A stretch of 5,059 nt of DNA from an uncultured Acidimicrobiia bacterium (lineage in GTDB: Bacteria > Actinomycetota > Acidimicrobiia > Spongiisociales > JAENVV01): positions 1-5,059 of the forward strand of contig CAJQPD010000253.1 of NCBI GenBank assembly GCA_905480085.1, written 5' to 3'. Below, one piece after another: positions 4,849 to 5,059 of the stretch. The notes beneath the pieces are model-generated. The model saw nothing but the letters and a program-made list of their open reading frames with translations, had not been told where the DNA came from and searched no databases. The translations under genes and the position numbers were made by a program. Numbering within the stretch: the stretch's first letter is position 1; each line of letters begins with the position of its first letter.

Positions 4849-5059
4849 ATGCCCGCCAAGGAGCGAACCGTTCGCGTTGTCGCCGTGCAGTTGCAGAGCA
4901 ACTGCCACGAATCGGCGGAGCCAACACGAATCGCTCACAGACGGAATGCAGTTGCAGAGCAACTGCCACGAATCGGCGGAGCCAACACGAATCGCTCACA
5001 GACGGAATGCAGTTGCAGAGCAACTGCCACGAATCGGCAAAGCCGATTCGCCCCGACCC
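4849..5059 (+). CDS. Possible 5' end of a nitrilase-superfamily (carbon-nitrogen hydrolase) gene, running into a tandem repeat; partial and perhaps disrupted
   Basis: From the ATG at 4849 the frame stays open to the window end (70 codons). Its first residues, MPAKERTVRVVAVQLQSN, look like the first beta strand of carbon-nitrogen hydrolases, which typically begin with a short polar stretch and then VRVAAVQ plus a few residues. The first 18 codons mostly end in G or C. From codon 13 the frame lies in the 61-bp repeat; what follows (CHESAEPTRIAHRR and on) is Cys/Arg/Asn-rich and does not resemble the family, which normally continues with an acidic, Ala/Asn-rich helix. Since 61 is not a multiple of three, each copy is read in a different frame. 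The gene may be broken by the repeat, altered by repeat expansion, or the resemblance may be chance. No strong ribosome-binding site precedes the ATG. Confidence 0.3.
   Translation, partial: MPAKERTVRVVAVQLQSNCHESAEPTRIAHRRNAVAEQLPRIGGANTNRSQTECSCRATATNRQSRFAPT
4863..4875. repeat. 13-bp palindrome GCGAACCGTTCGC
   Basis: Six-base arms GCGAAC/GTTCGC meet around a single C. It lies eleven bases before the tandem repeat and within the first codons of the possible + strand gene. It might be an operator half of the sthA upstream region or chance; nothing else in the window repeats it. Confidence 0.3.
4886..5038. repeat. 61-bp tandem direct repeat, 2.5 copies, hairpin-bearing
   Basis: Copy 1 is 4886-4946 and copy 2 is 4947-5007; they are identical base for base. 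Copy 3 begins at 5008, matches for 31 bases to 5038, then diverges. Each copy opens with a perfect hairpin GCAGTTGC-AGA-GCAACTGC (4887-4905, 4948-4966, 5009-5027). ACGAATCG occurs twice in each full copy, 19 bases apart (for example 4907 and 4926). The + strand of the unit has no TAA, TAG or TGA in any frame. Exact identity of neighbouring copies points to recent duplication or active homogenisation. It could be a REP-like palindromic element family in tandem, or an assembly artefact at a contig end. Confidence 0.9.
5030..5050. repeat. Perfect 9-bp hairpin in the diverged third repeat copy
   Basis: Arms CGAATCGGC (5030-5038) and GCCGATTCG (5042-5050) enclose an AAA loop. In copies 1 and 2 the same place holds CGAATCGGC-GGA-GCCAACACG, where only the GGC/GCC core, one T-A pair and the outer CG pairs remain, so the third copy has the intact hairpin. 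No T-run follows, so it is unlikely to be a simple intrinsic terminator; it looks like the closing arm of a palindromic repeat element. Confidence 0.7.

Noticed and set aside
4886..5007. Integron attC array suggested by the roughly 60-bp unit size
   Set aside because: The unit lacks proper RYYYAAC and GTTRRRY core sites, there are no cassettes between copies, and no integrase is seen.
4739..5023. - strand frames across the repeat and sthA upstream region (also 4719-4901)
   Set aside because: Their starts lie inside the repeat units and the two frames overlap each other. The products are Cys/Arg-rich with no family resemblance, and the 61-bp period changes frame with each copy.
4886..5038. 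CRISPR array
   Set aside because: The whole 61-bp period is identical between copies, so there are no variable spacers, and no cas gene is in view.

Overview
This is a compact, high-GC stretch (about 60% GC by eye) with GTG starts, strong GGAGGA ribosome-binding sites and GC-ending codons. It suggests a free-living actinobacterium; Acidimicrobiia or a relative is plausible, but that placement rests on protein style, not on any marker gene. The odd window length, a gene cut at the left edge and a repeat at the right edge make a metagenomic contig likely.

Layout from left to right: (1) the last 54 codons of an unrecognised + strand gene (to 167); (2) convergent to it, on the - strand, a full-length MalK/UgpC/MsmX-type sugar ABC transporter ATPase (178-1356) with no permease or binding-protein gene beside it in view; (3) a 73-bp divergent promoter region with a palindrome touching the start codon of the next gene; (4) on +, a short-chain dehydrogenase/reductase (1430-2137) resembling quinoid dihydropteridine reductase, in which Phe replaces the catalytic Tyr; (5) a - strand pair read right to left: a Si-specific (SthA-type) pyridine nucleotide transhydrogenase (3280-4680), then 18 bp later a stand-alone FIST-domain sensor-like protein (2134-3261), probably one operon. 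The SDR and FIST genes converge and end in the same CTAG tetranucleotide.

(6) The right end (4681-5059) is the upstream region of sthA, then a possible new + strand gene starting at 4849 whose first 18 codons look like the first strand of a nitrilase-superfamily enzyme. From codon 13 that frame runs into a 61-bp hairpin-bearing tandem repeat (two identical copies and a third that diverges half-way), which continues to near the window end.

The transhydrogenase balances NADH and NADPH and the SDR probably binds NAD(P)H, so the middle of the window has a redox-cofactor flavour. The FIST protein could be a ligand-binding partner of the transhydrogenase, but no direct link is visible. The most unusual points are the SDR with a substituted catalytic tyrosine and the 61-bp repeat (not a multiple of three) lying across what may be the start of a gene.
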